Source of the DNA: Streptomyces sp. AV19
Lineage (GTDB): Bacteria > Actinomycetota > Actinomycetes > Streptomycetales > Streptomycetaceae
Assembly (NCBI RefSeq): GCF_015999245.1
Contig: NZ_JAEAMR010000003.1
Span: 553,671-617,670, forward strand
Reading direction: 5' to 3'
DNA length: 64,000 nucleotides
Each line of letters begins with the position of its first letter. The first letter of the stretch is position 1. A program made the position numbers and the translations under genes. Positions 52,514 to 63,992 of this stretch are shown here, piece by piece. The notes beneath the pieces are model-generated. The model worked only from the letters and a program-made list of their open reading frames with translations, did not search any database and was not told the DNA's origin.

Positions 52514-54114
52514 CGACCCGGTCCGGCGCCGTCCTCCCCGGCCGTCCGCCCGGCGGGCTCCTCGACCGGCACCCGCTCGGTGCGCGGGGCCGGGCCCCGG
52601 GCCGGGACGCCGGCCCCGCCGCCGGACCGCCCGTCCGCCGCATGCCGGCCGCTCCGGCCGTCGCTGCCGCCTCCGCTGCCTCCGTCGCCGTCGTTCATCG
52701 CCGAGAGCAGCTGCCGCGCCAGCCCCAGGCCCGTACCGCCCATCGTCAGCGCCTTGGCGAACAACTCGGACATCCCGTCGGCGCCGTTCAGCAGCACCAT
52801 GTGGTCCACGTTCCCGAACGCCTGAGCCCCGGCGCGGACGATCTCGGGCCAGTTCTCCGCCAGTTGCTGGGCGACGACCGCGTCCTGGTTCTCCGCGAGG
52901 GCCGCCGCCCGGGCCTTGATGGCCTCGGCCTCCGCGAGGCCGCGGGCCCGGGCCGCCTCCGCGTCCGCCAGCCCCTTCGCCCGGGCGGACTCCGCCTCGG
53001 CGAGCCCCCGGGCCTTGGCCGCCTCGGCCTCCGCCACGCCCCGCGCCTTGCCCGCCGCGGCCGCCGCCTCGCCGGTCGCCCGGGTCGCCTCCGCCTCCGC
53101 GGCCGCCGCCGTCTTGACCCGGGTCGCCTCGGCCGCGGCCGCCAGCTCCGTCTCCCGGGCCTGCGCCTGCGCGGCCGAGATCCGGGCGTCCCGCTCGGCC
53201 TCCGCCAGCGTGCGCGTCTCGTAGGCCGCGGCGTCGGCCGGCTTGCGGACGTCCGCCTGGAGCTGCTGCTCGCGACGCTGGGCGTCCAGCTCCGCCACCC
53301 GCGTCTCCTGGACGACGACCTCCTGCCGCGCCGCCGCCTCCGCGAGCGGCCCGGCCTGCCGGGCCTTGGCGGCCGCGCTGTCCCGCTCGGCCTGGTAACC
53401 GGCCTGGAGGATCTCGCTGTCCCGGGTGGCCTCCGCCATCCGGGCCGCCGCCTGCTGCTCCGCCTCGGTGGCCGCACGGTCCGCCGCGGCCTGGGCTATG
53501 CGGGCGTCCCGCTGGACCGCCGCGGCGTGCGGCGCGGAGAGGTTCTTGATGTAGCCCGTGGGGTCCTGGATCTCGTGGATCTGCAGCGAGTCGATGATCA
53601 GGCCCAGCTTCTCCATCTCCGTGCCGGAGGCCGCCCGGGTCTCGCCCGTCAGCCGCTCCCGGTCGCGGATCATGTCCTCCACGGTCAGGCCGCCGACGAT
53701 CGAGCGCAGATGTCCGGCGAACACGTTGTGCACCCGCTCCGCCATGTGCCTCTGCTGGTCGAGGAAGCGGCGGGCGGCATTGGCGATGGAGACGAAGTCG
53801 TCCCCGACCTTGAATATCACCACGCCGTGAACCTTGAGCGGAATGCCCTGATTCGTCACGCAATCCACGTTCAGCTCGGCCTCGTTGAGGTCGAGGGACA
53901 GCTTCCGCACGACCTGCACCCCGGGCAGCACCAACGTGCCGCGGCCGGTGACGATCCGGAAGCCCATCCCCTCGCCGAGGCCCTCCGTGCGGTGCTTGGA
54001 GCCGGAGATGACCAGCGCCTCGTTCGGCTCGGCGACCCGCCACATCAGCTTGAACAGACCGACCACGACGGCGGCGGCCACGACCACGGCCCCCGCCAGG
54101 ATTCCGATGAACAC
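52510..54114 (-). CDS. Flotillin-like SPFH domain protein
   Basis: A 534-residue protein with one N-terminal membrane segment (VFIGILAGAVVVAAAVVVGLF), the SPFH/band-7 domain (about 35-200, VAEPNEALVISG, VTNQGIPLKVHGV, HNVFAGHLRSIVGGLTVEDM), then a long Ala/Glu-rich coiled coil (about 215-450) with EA repeats typical of flotillins, and a Gly/Arg-rich tail. GTG 54114 has an AAGGGGGG site. It organises membrane microdomains. Upstream on the same strand are an NfeD-like and a YibE/F-like gene. Confidence 0.9.
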   Translation of the reverse strand: MFIGILAGAVVVAAAVVVGLFKLMWRVAEPNEALVISGSKHRTEGLGEGMGFRIVTGRGTLVLPGVQVVRKLSLDLNEAELNVDCVTNQGIPLKVHGVVIFKVGDDFVSIANAARRFLDQQRHMAERVHNVFAGHLRSIVGGLTVEDMIRDRERLTGETRAASGTEMEKLGLIIDSLQIHEIQDPTGYIKNLSAPHAAAVQRDARIAQAAADRAATEAEQQAAARMAEATRDSEILQAGYQAERDSAAAKARQAGPLAEAAARQEVVVQETRVAELDAQRREQQLQADVRKPADAAAYETRTLAEAERDARISAAQAQARETELAAAAEATRVKTAAAAEAEATRATGEAAAAAGKARGVAEAEAAKARGLAEAESARAKGLADAEAARARGLAEAEAIKARAAALAENQDAVVAQQLAENWPEIVRAGAQAFGNVDHMVLLNGADGMSELFAKALTMGGTGLGLARQLLSAMNDGDGGSGGGSDGRSGRHAADGRSGGGAGVPARGPAPRTERVPVEEPAGRTAGEDGAGPGR

Positions 54115-54204
54115 GTTCGGTTTCCCCCCTTGTCCCCTCGTCCTCTTGCCCCTGCGTGCCGTACAACTCCCGTGCACCACGACGCCCCCGGCGCCGCGCG
54201 CGGT

Positions 54205-54426
54205 TCAGCCGTAGGCCGCCGCCACGTACACCGTGCGCGGCGGCTGGTACTCCACGACCACCACGAGCGTGCCGCGCGCCAGGCGCTCCCCCTCCTCTAT
54301 CGCGTACGCCAGGAACGCCTCGGCGCCGCCCCGCACCCGCAGCATCACCTCGCCGACCAGCCCGGGGCCGATCGCCCCCGTCACCCTGCCCACTTCCCCG
54401 ACCACTGGCAGCCCCCCCGCCCTCAT
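54205..54426 (-). CDS. NfeD-like OB-domain protein
   Basis: A 73-residue protein (MRAGGLPVVGEVGRVTGAIG ... VVVEYQPPRTVYVAAAYG) with a small beta-barrel pattern resembling the C-terminal OB domain of NfeD, but without its membrane segments. NfeD genes usually accompany flotillin/stomatin genes, as here (90 bp upstream of the flotillin start). Its ATG overlaps the YibE/F stop codon (ATGA). Assignment is by pattern and context. Confidence 0.65.
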   Translation of the reverse strand: MRAGGLPVVGEVGRVTGAIGPGLVGEVMLRVRGGAEAFLAYAIEEGERLARGTLVVVVEYQPPRTVYVAAAYG

Positions 54427-55838
54427 CGCCGCGCGCGGCGGCGCCGTCCTCCCCCGGTCCTCGCACGGCCCCCCGCCGCGGGACGGGAACCCGTACCGAC
54501 AGTGTGCCGGTCGGCACTGACAACGAGCGCCGCCAGCACCGTCGTCACCGGTACCGAGAGCACCAGACCGATGCTGCCGACGAGGGTCCGCACGATCTCC
54601 TCGGCCACCACCTCGCTCGTGGCCACCGTGCCCACCCCGCTGTCCGCGATCGAGAACAACAGGAGCAACGGCAGTGACGCACCGGCGTACGCCATCACGA
54701 GCGTGTTGACGACCGAGGCGATATGGTCCCGCCCGATGCGCATCGCCGCACCGTACAATTTCCGCCAACTCGCGTGCGGGTCGGCCTCCTTCAGTTCCCA
54801 CACCGCCGAGGTCTGGGTCACGGTCACGTCGTCCAGCACGCCCAGCGAACCGATGATGATCCCCGCGAGCAGCAGGCCCTTGATCTCGATCCCCGGATAG
54901 AGGCCGTGCACCAGGCCCGTCTGGTCGTCGGTGTTGCCGGTCAGGTGCGCCCAGTCGATGAACCCCGCCCCCAGCAGGCCGATGACCAGCAGCGAGGTGA
55001 GCGTCCCCAGGACGGCAACGGACGTACGGGCGTTGAGGCCGTGGCACATGTAGAGCGCGATCAGCATGATCGCGCTGCCGCCCACCACGGCGACCAGCAG
55101 CGGATCCGAACCCTGGAGCACGGCCGGCAGGATGAACAGCGTCAGCACCCCGAAACTGATGGCGAGGGCCACCAGCGCGAAGACCCCGCGCAGCCGTCCG
55201 ATGACCACTACCGCCAGGGCGAACATCCCGGCCAGCAGGGCCATCGGGACGTCCCGGTCCACGTCCGTGACCGAATAGCGCAGGTTCTCCGGCGCCTTGG
55301 GCGCGTGGGCGAGCACGACCTCCTGCCCCACGGAGAACTGCCGCGGGGCGCCGGGGTGCACGACCTCGGTGAACGAACGCCCCTTGTCCGGACCCGAGGT
55401 GACCTCGACGACCGCCGACCGGCAGGGACCCTGTTCGGCGGCCGCCGGGTCCGTGGATCCCTGCTGCCCCTGAGGCCCCGCCTGTCCCGCACCGGCCTTG
55501 CCGCAGTCCGTCTCCTCCATCTTCACCACGCGCCCCGACTCCGTGCGCTGGTCGAGGCCGATGCCGGTGTGCTGATGGGGCGGCGCGCCGCCGGGCCAGA
55601 GCACGACCAGCCCGACCGCGACCGCGGCGGCGAAGGGGATCAGCACGGCCGCGATCACCTTGCGCAGGTGCGCGGAGACGGGGGCGGCCGGGCCGTGCGC
55701 ATGCCCGTGCCCATGCCCATGGCCATGCGTATGGCCGTGCCCATGCCCATGGCCGTGGTCCTGTGCGGGGCCGCGGCCATGACGTCCCTGGCCGGGGGAG
55801 TGCTGCCGAGGGGACGGCAGCGGGTCGCTGGTGCTCAT
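54423..55838 (-). CDS. YibE/F-like multipass membrane protein with His-rich N-terminus
   Basis: A 471-residue protein. Residues about 25-50 contain around ten HG dipeptides (HGHGHGHG...), a metal-binding stretch. One membrane segment (VIAAVLIPFAAAVAVGLVVLW) is followed by an external domain (about 85-190), then seven or more segments (PMALLAGMFALAVVVIG onward) matching the YibE/YibF family. It ends with a basic tail. ATG 55838 is likely leaderless. It is first of a three-gene operon with the NfeD-like and flotillin genes. Confidence 0.82.
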   Translation of the reverse strand: MSTSDPLPSPRQHSPGQGRHGRGPAQDHGHGHGHGHTHGHGHGHGHAHGPAAPVSAHLRKVIAAVLIPFAAAVAVGLVVLWPGGAPPHQHTGIGLDQRTESGRVVKMEETDCGKAGAGQAGPQGQQGSTDPAAAEQGPCRSAVVEVTSGPDKGRSFTEVVHPGAPRQFSVGQEVVLAHAPKAPENLRYSVTDVDRDVPMALLAGMFALAVVVIGRLRGVFALVALAISFGVLTLFILPAVLQGSDPLLVAVVGGSAIMLIALYMCHGLNARTSVAVLGTLTSLLVIGLLGAGFIDWAHLTGNTDDQTGLVHGLYPGIEIKGLLLAGIIIGSLGVLDDVTVTQTSAVWELKEADPHASWRKLYGAAMRIGRDHIASVVNTLVMAYAGASLPLLLLFSIADSGVGTVATSEVVAEEIVRTLVGSIGLVLSVPVTTVLAALVVSADRHTVGTGSRPAAGGRARTGGGRRRRARR

Positions 55839-55908
55839 CGCCCGATCATCGCAACCCCCTCTGGCCCTCCGGTGCAGGGAGGCGCTAGCGTTGTGGCACC
55901 TTTGCAAT

Positions 55909-57830
<1,922 letters not shown>

Positions 57831-57840
57831 TGCGAGAGGA

Positions 57841-57877
57841 TTGCTGAGGGTGTAGCGCGGGACTACACCTTCAGCAA
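57841..57877. terminator. thiC terminator
   Basis: TTGCTGAGGGTGTAG (57841-57855) / CTACACCTTCAGCAA (57863-57877) form a 15-bp stem with one wobble pair and an A/T-rich end. Confidence 0.85.
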
Positions 57878-57917
57878 ACCCGCAGGTAGCAGGAGATGAG
57901 CTGTTACAGTCTGGGCG

Positions 57918-57954
57918 GGCCCGAAGCCGCAACTTCGATTTGCGACTTCGGGCC
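57918..57954. terminator. Terminator facing the BRO-domain gene
   Basis: GGCCCGAAG (57918-57926) / CTTCGGGCC (57946-57954) with an inner GCAA/TTGC pairing; it ends 14 bp before the stop of the minus-strand gene. Confidence 0.75.
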
Positions 57955-57968
57955 GTTCCTGTGTCCGG

Positions 57969-58853
57969 CTACTTGAGGGCGTAGATGGGGCTGCCGTCGG
58001 GCAGCGTGCCCGTCTGGCGGATGCAACCGCGCTTGAGCATCATCCGCAGGGAGTCGTGGACGCGGTGGACGGTCAGGCCGGTTCGGGCCGCGATGGCGTC
58101 CAACGGGTAGCAGGCCTCGCCATGTTCGATGATGGCGGGGAGCACGTACGCGCCGACGGCCCAGATGTCCTCGGTGATCACGAGGTTGTGCTTCTTCCAG
58201 TCGCGGAGGACCGATTCGGCCGTAACACGGGGCCGGGGCGGCGGTGTTCGCCGCGCGGCCGGGAGGCGGTCGGCGATCTCCTCCACGCGGGTCGCGAGCC
58301 GGTTCAGTGCGTCGGCGAGGCCTTCGATCAGTCGGAGGTTGCGCTCCTCCGCCCGTGCGATCGCTTCGGCGATCTGCTCCGGCACGGCATACGCCGTGGT
58401 GGCCGATGGTTGAGCCGCCGCCTTGTCCAGGCTGTAGGAGCCGTCACGCTGGACGGCGACGACGACCTCGGTGACCCACTGCTTGAACGGTTCCGCCTCC
58501 GGCTTGGTGCAGGCGTTGACCAGCCGGACCAGACCCTGCAGGTTCACCATCCTCATCGACCTCTTGAGGCCGTGACCTGCAAACTTGCGCGAAGCGTCGC
58601 GTCCGCCGACGGTTCGCGCAAGATCTTCGAGACCCATCCAGTGCCGCTCGGGAACGTGGCGGGCAATGGCGTCGCGTGTGTTCGCGTACCCCAGTTCCCC
58701 CGCTACGTCGGCCGCCGGGAACCAGTGGTTCCCGTCCGGAGTGGTCAATCGTCGTACCCTCGCGGCTGTCGCCGCGTACACGAAGTCGTTGACGTCGATG
58801 GCGTCTTGGGCCGTCGCCGCCGATTGGTCCGGCGGCATGTTCTGTGCGCTCAT
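57969..58853 (-). CDS. BRO-N domain protein (phage antirepressor-like)
   Basis: A 294-residue protein. The N-terminal BRO/Bro-N domain is VRRLTTPDGNHWFPAADVAGELGYANTRDAIARHV, followed by KRSMRMVNLQGLVRLVNACTKPEAEPFKQWVTEVV. The middle is a helical linker (ERNLRLIEGLADALNRLATRVEEIADR). The C-terminus has a winged-helix-like DAIAARTGLTVHRVHDSLRMMLKRG. Bro-N is typical of phage antirepressors; no other phage genes are near. ATG 58853 was chosen; ATG 58862 is possible. Confidence 0.83.
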   Translation of the reverse strand: MSAQNMPPDQSAATAQDAIDVNDFVYAATAARVRRLTTPDGNHWFPAADVAGELGYANTRDAIARHVPERHWMGLEDLARTVGGRDASRKFAGHGLKRSMRMVNLQGLVRLVNACTKPEAEPFKQWVTEVVVAVQRDGSYSLDKAAAQPSATTAYAVPEQIAEAIARAEERNLRLIEGLADALNRLATRVEEIADRLPAARRTPPPRPRVTAESVLRDWKKHNLVITEDIWAVGAYVLPAIIEHGEACYPLDAIAARTGLTVHRVHDSLRMMLKRGCIRQTGTLPDGSPIYALK

Positions 58854-59027
58854 GATGAGCATCACCTCCACCCCGGACCGTAGAGGAGCCGTCCGCGCCA
58901 ATTGCCCGCGCATAAACGGACGTTCGCCCTATAGGGTCGGATGGTGTGAACTTCCTGCGGCGTGCCGACCAGGAACGGTAAGGAGGGATTTCAGCCCCGC
59001 TTCCCCCTTCGCGTCGAAGGCCGACGC

Positions 59028-59846
59028 TCAGTCCCTCCCCCGCTCCCCCCGCCCGAATTCCGGGCTCGTGAAGTCCGGGCTGGTGAAGCTCGGGCGGGTG
59101 TGCGGTGTCGGGCGGTCCTCGTGGCTGGAGAAGCCGGGGGCCGTGTAGCCCAGCCGGCTGTGGCTCTCGCGCGGCTCCAGACCGTACGAAGGGCCGGACG
59201 ACGTCGGCCAGTTGGCCAGCGTCTCGCGCAGGAACGGCAGCATGCCCCGCTGGAGCAGCGCTTCGCGCCACGCGCCCCGGGCGCGCTCCGCCGCCGCGTC
59301 GAGGCCGTCGCCGGGAGTGCCCGCCCCGGGGCGGCCGTTGCGCACCGCCGTGAACAGCAGCGCTCCCATGGCGATCAGCGCCGCGGCGGCGGTCAGGCCG
59401 GCGAACCACCAGCCGGCGGTGACCATCGGCCCGGACACGGTCTCCTCCGTGCCGACTGCCTCGAGGGCGTAACCGACGATCAGGAACAGGAGCGCGGCGA
59501 TCCCCGCGAGGACCGGGGCCAGCACGGTGAGCATCGCGGCGGCGCCCGCACCCCCGGAACCGTCGTCGTCCGTGATGACGGCTGCTTCGCCGCGGCCGTC
59601 GGCGGAACGGCCGCGCAGTTCTTCCCGCACGCGGACGAAGTTCCGGTATTCCGTCATGGCGCAGGCGGAAATGGCGGCCATGGACTGGACGGCCATGAGG
59701 CGCAGTTGTTCGGTATCGAGGCGCTGTCCCGTCGCGGAGAGCAGTGCTCCGATCTCCGGGTCGCGGGTCGCCGAACGCAGCGCCAGGTCCAGGACCCGCT
59801 CGAATTCCGGGCGGTCCTCGGCCAGCAGGTGCGGAGCGGTGTTCAT
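59028..59846 (-). CDS. Uncharacterised membrane protein
   Basis: A 272-residue protein with a charged, helical N-terminus (about 1-95), two hydrophobic segments (AAMLTVLAPVLAGIAALLFLIVGYAL and WWFAGLTAAAALIAMGALLF) and a long hydrophilic C-terminus ending with short FTSP repeats. The stretch between 59846 and 60067 holds its upstream region. No domain is recognised. ATG 59846 (GGGGG 5-6 nt upstream) was chosen over ATG 59852. Confidence 0.7.
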   Translation of the reverse strand: MNTAPHLLAEDRPEFERVLDLALRSATRDPEIGALLSATGQRLDTEQLRLMAVQSMAAISACAMTEYRNFVRVREELRGRSADGRGEAAVITDDDGSGGAGAAAMLTVLAPVLAGIAALLFLIVGYALEAVGTEETVSGPMVTAGWWFAGLTAAAALIAMGALLFTAVRNGRPGAGTPGDGLDAAAERARGAWREALLQRGMLPFLRETLANWPTSSGPSYGLEPRESHSRLGYTAPGFSSHEDRPTPHTRPSFTSPDFTSPEFGRGERGRD

Positions 59847-60066
59847 GTGCATCCCCCGATGCTCCGTAGGGCCCTTGGCGCGGGCGGCGCCGGCAGCGGG
59901 CGGAAACGGAGGAGAGCCTGCTACGGATAAGCCGATGGTAGAGCCGCACCGGCGCGGGGTGACAGTGCGTTTCGCGAATTCCCCCGCGTCGGTGGAACTC
60001 CGTGGGGCACTCCGGGCGGAATCCCCGTGGAACCCCACCCATGCCCCGTCCCGGTTCGGTGAATCC

Positions 60067-61164
60067 TCAGCCGGCCAGTGGGAGTTGCACGACCAGCAGC
60101 TTTCCGGCCATCGTGACCCCGCCGTCCATGGCGAGGGCCAGGCCGTCCGCGTAGAGGTGCGGGCCGTCCACGACGGGCGCGCTCTCCTCGCCGTCCGCCT
60201 CCTCGCCGGGGACCTCGCCGAGGAGGTACGGGATGGGGCTGTGGCCGTGGACGACGCGGCTGCCGCCGTAGGTCTCCAGCAGCTTACGGGCGGCCATCCC
60301 GCCCGACTCGTCGCGGAAGGCGAAGCGCTTGGTGAACTTGCGGAACAGCTCCCAGCACTCGTCCGGGTCGTTGCGCTGGAGCGCCTCGGTCACCGCGTCG
60401 TTGACGGCCTCGATGGAGTCGCCGTAGTCGAGGTAGGCGGTGGTGTCGGAGTGGACGAGCAGGTGGCCGTCCTCCTCGGCCATGGCGTCGAGCCGGGACA
60501 TCCACTGGAGGTGGTGGTCCTCCAGGCGCTCCATGTCCGTGCGCTGGCCGCCGTTGAGGAGCCAGGCGGCCTGGAAGGAGGCCGTGCCGGCGCCGGAGCT
60601 CACGGGGGTGTCGCCGAACCGCTTGGCCCCGATGAGCAGCAGCTCGTGGTTGCCCATGAGGGCCTTGCAGTAGCCACCGGCCGCGGCGGCCTCGGCGGAG
60701 AGCCGCATGACCAGGTCGATGACGCCGACGCCGTCCGGGCCGCGGTCGGTGAAGTCGCCGAGGAACCACAGCCGGGTGTTGCCGGCGGCCCAGTGGCCGT
60801 TCGCGTCGACGATGCCCTCGGCGGCGAGCGCCGCGTAGAGCTCGTCGAGGTAGCCGTGGACGTCGCCGACGACGTAGAGCGGGCCGGGGCCGCTCGGCAG
60901 CGGCCGGTCCTGGGGGGCGGTGATGGGGGTCAGCTCGACGGTGGGGACGTCGTGCGGGTCGGCGGCGTACGGCTGGCGCTCGATGACCGGCAGGTCGCGG
61001 GCGGTGGGCGTGTAGCCGCCGAGGTGCGGGTCCTCGGCGCTGCGGTGCGCGGGGGGCAGGGGATGGGTGTATCCCTGCAGGGGAGGAGGAGCGGCGTACC
61101 CCGGGTACGGCGTCATCGCCTCCGTGGTCCCTGCCACAGGTCCTTGTCCGGCCCCCTGAGCCAT
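60067..61164 (-). CDS. Calcineurin-like metallophosphoesterase
   Basis: A 365-residue protein. A Pro-rich N-terminus (1 to about 90) precedes the phosphoesterase domain: GDVHGYLDEL, LGDFTDRGPDG, GNHELLL and HGHSPIPYLLG, the full dimetal set of the PPP-like (ApaH/PrpE) family. It may act on protein phosphates or dinucleotide polyphosphates. GGAGGGG precedes ATG 61164. A minus-strand TATGAT (61246-61241) may be its -10. Confidence 0.9.
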   Translation of the reverse strand: MAQGAGQGPVAGTTEAMTPYPGYAAPPPLQGYTHPLPPAHRSAEDPHLGGYTPTARDLPVIERQPYAADPHDVPTVELTPITAPQDRPLPSGPGPLYVVGDVHGYLDELYAALAAEGIVDANGHWAAGNTRLWFLGDFTDRGPDGVGVIDLVMRLSAEAAAAGGYCKALMGNHELLLIGAKRFGDTPVSSGAGTASFQAAWLLNGGQRTDMERLEDHHLQWMSRLDAMAEEDGHLLVHSDTTAYLDYGDSIEAVNDAVTEALQRNDPDECWELFRKFTKRFAFRDESGGMAARKLLETYGGSRVVHGHSPIPYLLGEVPGEEADGEESAPVVDGPHLYADGLALAMDGGVTMAGKLLVVQLPLAG

Positions 61165-61414
61165 CGACCCCTCCACCGTCGCGCCGCAGTGCACCTTGTG
61201 GACCCTGCCTGGTCGCGGCGGCCCGTGGTGTCGTGCGCCCATCATAGGAATGACCGTCGCGGCTTGTGACGCACCAGGGGCCGTCAATCGGGGCGGGAGG
61301 CCGGGTTCACCTGTTTTTTCTCCCTTATTGTCCGTTTCGTTCGCGTCGGGCGAGGCGTTCGTGTGTGGTGACCCATAGGGTGCGCGCGGTTGACGGCCGC
61401 CCGGCGGCCGGTGG

Positions 61415-62527
61415 TCAGCCGGATGCCGGGCCGCGCGGGGGACGGACCGTGGTGCGCGGCGGGCGCCGCTCGGAGGACGTCCGGACGATCAGCTCCGTGG
61501 GTATCACCTGCTCCACCGGCCGCCCGTTGTCCAGGCCCTCGATGGCGTCGATGAGGAGCTGGACGACCGCCGTCCCGATGCGCCGGGGCTTGAGCGAGAG
61601 CGTGGTGACGGGCGGCTCGGTGGTGGCGTAGACGGTGGACTCGCTGCAGCAGACGAGCAGCAGGTCGTCCGGGACGCGCAGGCCGTAGCGGCGGGCGGCG
61701 GCCAGCAGGTCGGTGCCGTTGGGGTCGAAGAGTCCGTACACGGCGTCGGGCCGGTCGGAGCGGGCGAGCAGTCGGTCGGCGGCGACGGCGCCGGCGCACG
61801 GGTCGTGGGCCGGGTACTCCTCGTAGACCGGGTCCTGGCCGACCCGCTCGCACCAGTTGAGGTACGCGTCGGTGGACAGGCGGGTGTACGTGTCGGTGCT
61901 GGTGCCGGTGAGCAGCCCGATGCGGCGGGCGCCCGCGGCGGCGAGGTGGTCGAGGATGCCCAGGACGGCGGCCTTGTGGTCGTTGTCCACCCAGGCGGTG
62001 ACCGGGAGGGTGCCGGCCGGGCGGCCGTCGGAGACCACCGGAATGCCCTGGCGGACCAGGTCCGAGACGACCGGGTCGTGGTCGGAGGGGTCGATCACGA
62101 CGGTGCCGTCGAGGGCGACGTTGGACCAGACGTCGTGCCGGGAGGTGGCGGGCAGGATGACCAGGGCGTAGCCGCGGGCCAGCGCGGCGGAGGTGGCGGC
62201 CCGGGCCATCTCGGCGAAGTAGGCGAACTCGGTGAAGGTGAAAGGTTCATCCCCGTATGTGGTCACGGTCAGGCCGATGAGGCCGGACTTGCCCGTACGG
62301 AGGGTGCGGGCGGCGGCGGACGGGCGGTAGCCCAGCCGGTCGGCGACCTCGCGGACGTGGCGGCGGGTCGCGTCCGGCAGCCGCCCCTTGCCGTTGAGCG
62401 CGTCGGAGACGGTCGTGATCGAGACACCCGCGGCGGCGGCCACGTCCCGGATGCCCGCCCGTCCCTGCCGGGTGCTTCGCCGGGCGGGGTCCGTCCGGCT
62501 CACTTGGTGCTTCCCTGCTGCTGTCAT
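61415..62527 (-). CDS. LacI family regulator
   Basis: A 370-residue protein. The N-terminal helix-turn-helix is IRDVAAAAGVSITTVSDALNGKGRLPDATRRHVREVADRLGYRPS-type sequence with the hinge following; the effector domain is sugar-binding-like (GLIGLTVTTYGDEPFTFTEF ... VVQLLIDAIEG). The ligand is unknown. ATG 62527 lies 9-10 nt after a minus-strand TACTAT (62543-62538). It is divergent from a hisC-type gene, about 330 bp away. Confidence 0.92.
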   Translation of the reverse strand: MTAAGKHQVSRTDPARRSTRQGRAGIRDVAAAAGVSITTVSDALNGKGRLPDATRRHVREVADRLGYRPSAAARTLRTGKSGLIGLTVTTYGDEPFTFTEFAYFAEMARAATSAALARGYALVILPATSRHDVWSNVALDGTVVIDPSDHDPVVSDLVRQGIPVVSDGRPAGTLPVTAWVDNDHKAAVLGILDHLAAAGARRIGLLTGTSTDTYTRLSTDAYLNWCERVGQDPVYEEYPAHDPCAGAVAADRLLARSDRPDAVYGLFDPNGTDLLAAARRYGLRVPDDLLLVCCSESTVYATTEPPVTTLSLKPRRIGTAVVQLLIDAIEGLDNGRPVEQVIPTELIVRTSSERRPPRTTVRPPRGPASG

Positions 62528-62582
62528 GGCGAGCCGATAGTAGGGCTCGGGGGGACGCTCGGCTGGGCGCCGTATTTTGGAG

Positions 62583-62781
62583 TTGACAGGCACGTTTCTG
62601 CGCGATCGATTCCCCTCAATGACCATGGAAGTACAGGTGGTTGTCGGGGGAGACGGTGAACCGTTGGCCCCTGGCATATCTACGTCTGATGGCGGTCCCG
62701 TGCCGAGGGGCGGTCTCAACTCACCTTCACGGGGGATGCGCGCCAGGGCGCCCGCCAGGGCGCGCGCCAGGGAAGCTGGCG
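62583..62781 (+). other. Gap between LacI and hisC genes
   Basis: The 331-bp gap (62528-62858) holds a TTGACA at 62583-62588, with no strong -10 at the right distance. Three CGCCAGGG direct repeats (62741, 62753, 62763) can each pair with the CTGGCGC arm at 62774-62780 (GCGCCAG 62762-62768 / CTGGCGC). No gene is seen. Confidence 0.5.
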
Positions 62782-62858
62782 CCACCGCACATCTGGACGC
62801 CACCCGGGGCAATCCTCTTAAGGTGTGCAGTATTCAGGGATGTGGAGGAGGATCCGCG

Positions 62859-63938
62859 GTGACCGACAAGACCCCGAAGCTGCGCCCCGTGCTGGACAGC
62901 GTGCCGTCCTACAAGCCCGGCCGGCCGGCTGCCGCCGACGGCCCGGCCGCCTACAAGCTGTCCTCCAACGAGAACCCGTATCCGCCGCTCCCCGGCGTGA
63001 TGGAACGGGCGGTCGCCGCGGCGGCCGAGTTCAACCGGTACCCCGACCTGGCATGCGCCGGCCTGCTGGCCGAGCTCGCCGACCGGTTCGATGTGCCGCT
63101 CTCCCATCTGGCGACGGGCACCGGCTCGGTCGGGATCGCCCAGCAGCTCGTCCAGTCGACCTCCGGCCCCGGTGACGAGGTCATCTTCGCCTGGCGTTCC
63201 TTCGAGGCGTACCCGATCGTCACGCAGATCGCGGGCGCCACTCCCGTTCCGGTCCCGCTGACCGAGGACGAGGTGCACGACCTGGACGCGATGGCCGCCG
63301 CGATCACCGATCGGACGCGGCTCATTTTCGTCTGCAACCCGAACAACCCCACCGGCACGGTGGTGCGCCGCGCGGAGCTCGAGGCCTTCCTCGACCGGGT
63401 CCCGTCCGACATCCTGATCGTGCTGGACGAGGCCTACCGCGAGTTCATCAGGGACGAGGACGTGCCCGACGGTATCGATCTCTACCGGGACCGCCCCAAC
63501 GTCTGTGTGCTGAGGACCTTCTCCAAGGCCTACGGACTGGCCGGGCTCCGGGTGGGCTTCGCCATCGCGCACGACCCGGTCGCGGCGGCGCTGCGCAAGA
63601 CCGCCGTGCCGTTCGGAGTGACCCAGATCTCCCAGGAGGCCGCCATCGCCTCGCTGCGCAGCGAGGAGGCGCTGGCCGAGCGGGTGGAAGCGCTGGTGGA
63701 GGAGCGGGCGCGGGTGGTCGAGGGGCTGGTGGGGCAGGGCTGGACGGTGCCCGAGAGCCACGCCAACTTCGTCTGGCTGCGGCTGGGGGAGCGCACGGCC
63801 GAGTTCGCGGCGGCGTGCGAACGCGGTGGCGTGATCGTCCGGCCGTTCGCCCCGGACGGGGTGCGGATCACCATCGGTGAGCCCGAGGCGAACACCCTCT
63901 TCCTCAAGGCCGCCGAGGAGTTCCGCAAGCAGTTGTAG
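62859..63938 (+). CDS. hisC: Histidinol-phosphate aminotransferase-type enzyme
   Basis: A 359-residue class II-like fold-type I aminotransferase. Motifs are [50 protein letters not shown] and the PLP Lys in [17 protein letters not shown]. Histidinol-phosphate or an aromatic amino acid (as in the actinobacterial Pat enzymes) is the expected substrate; this copy is not in a his operon, so the Pat function is also possible. GTG 62859 follows GGAGGAGGA. Confidence 0.9.
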   Translation: MTDKTPKLRPVLDSVPSYKPGRPAAADGPAAYKLSSNENPYPPLPGVMERAVAAAAEFNRYPDLACAGLLAELADRFDVPLSHLATGTGSVGIAQQLVQSTSGPGDEVIFAWRSFEAYPIVTQIAGATPVPVPLTEDEVHDLDAMAAAITDRTRLIFVCNPNNPTGTVVRRAELEAFLDRVPSDILIVLDEAYREFIRDEDVPDGIDLYRDRPNVCVLRTFSKAYGLAGLRVGFAIAHDPVAAALRKTAVPFGVTQISQEAAIASLRSEEALAERVEALVEERARVVEGLVGQGWTVPESHANFVWLRLGERTAEFAAACERGGVIVRPFAPDGVRITIGEPEANTLFLKAAEEFRKQL

Positions 63939-63954
63939 CCCGTCGCTCGCGGTG

Positions 63955-63992
63955 AAGGGCGCCGTGCACCCCTCGGGGTGCACGGCGCCCTT
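63955..63992. terminator. Terminator after hisC
   Basis: AAGGGCGCCGTGCACCCC (63955-63972) / GGGGTGCACGGCGCCCTT (63975-63992), an 18-bp perfect stem with a minimal loop, followed by TCGC. Confidence 0.92.
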
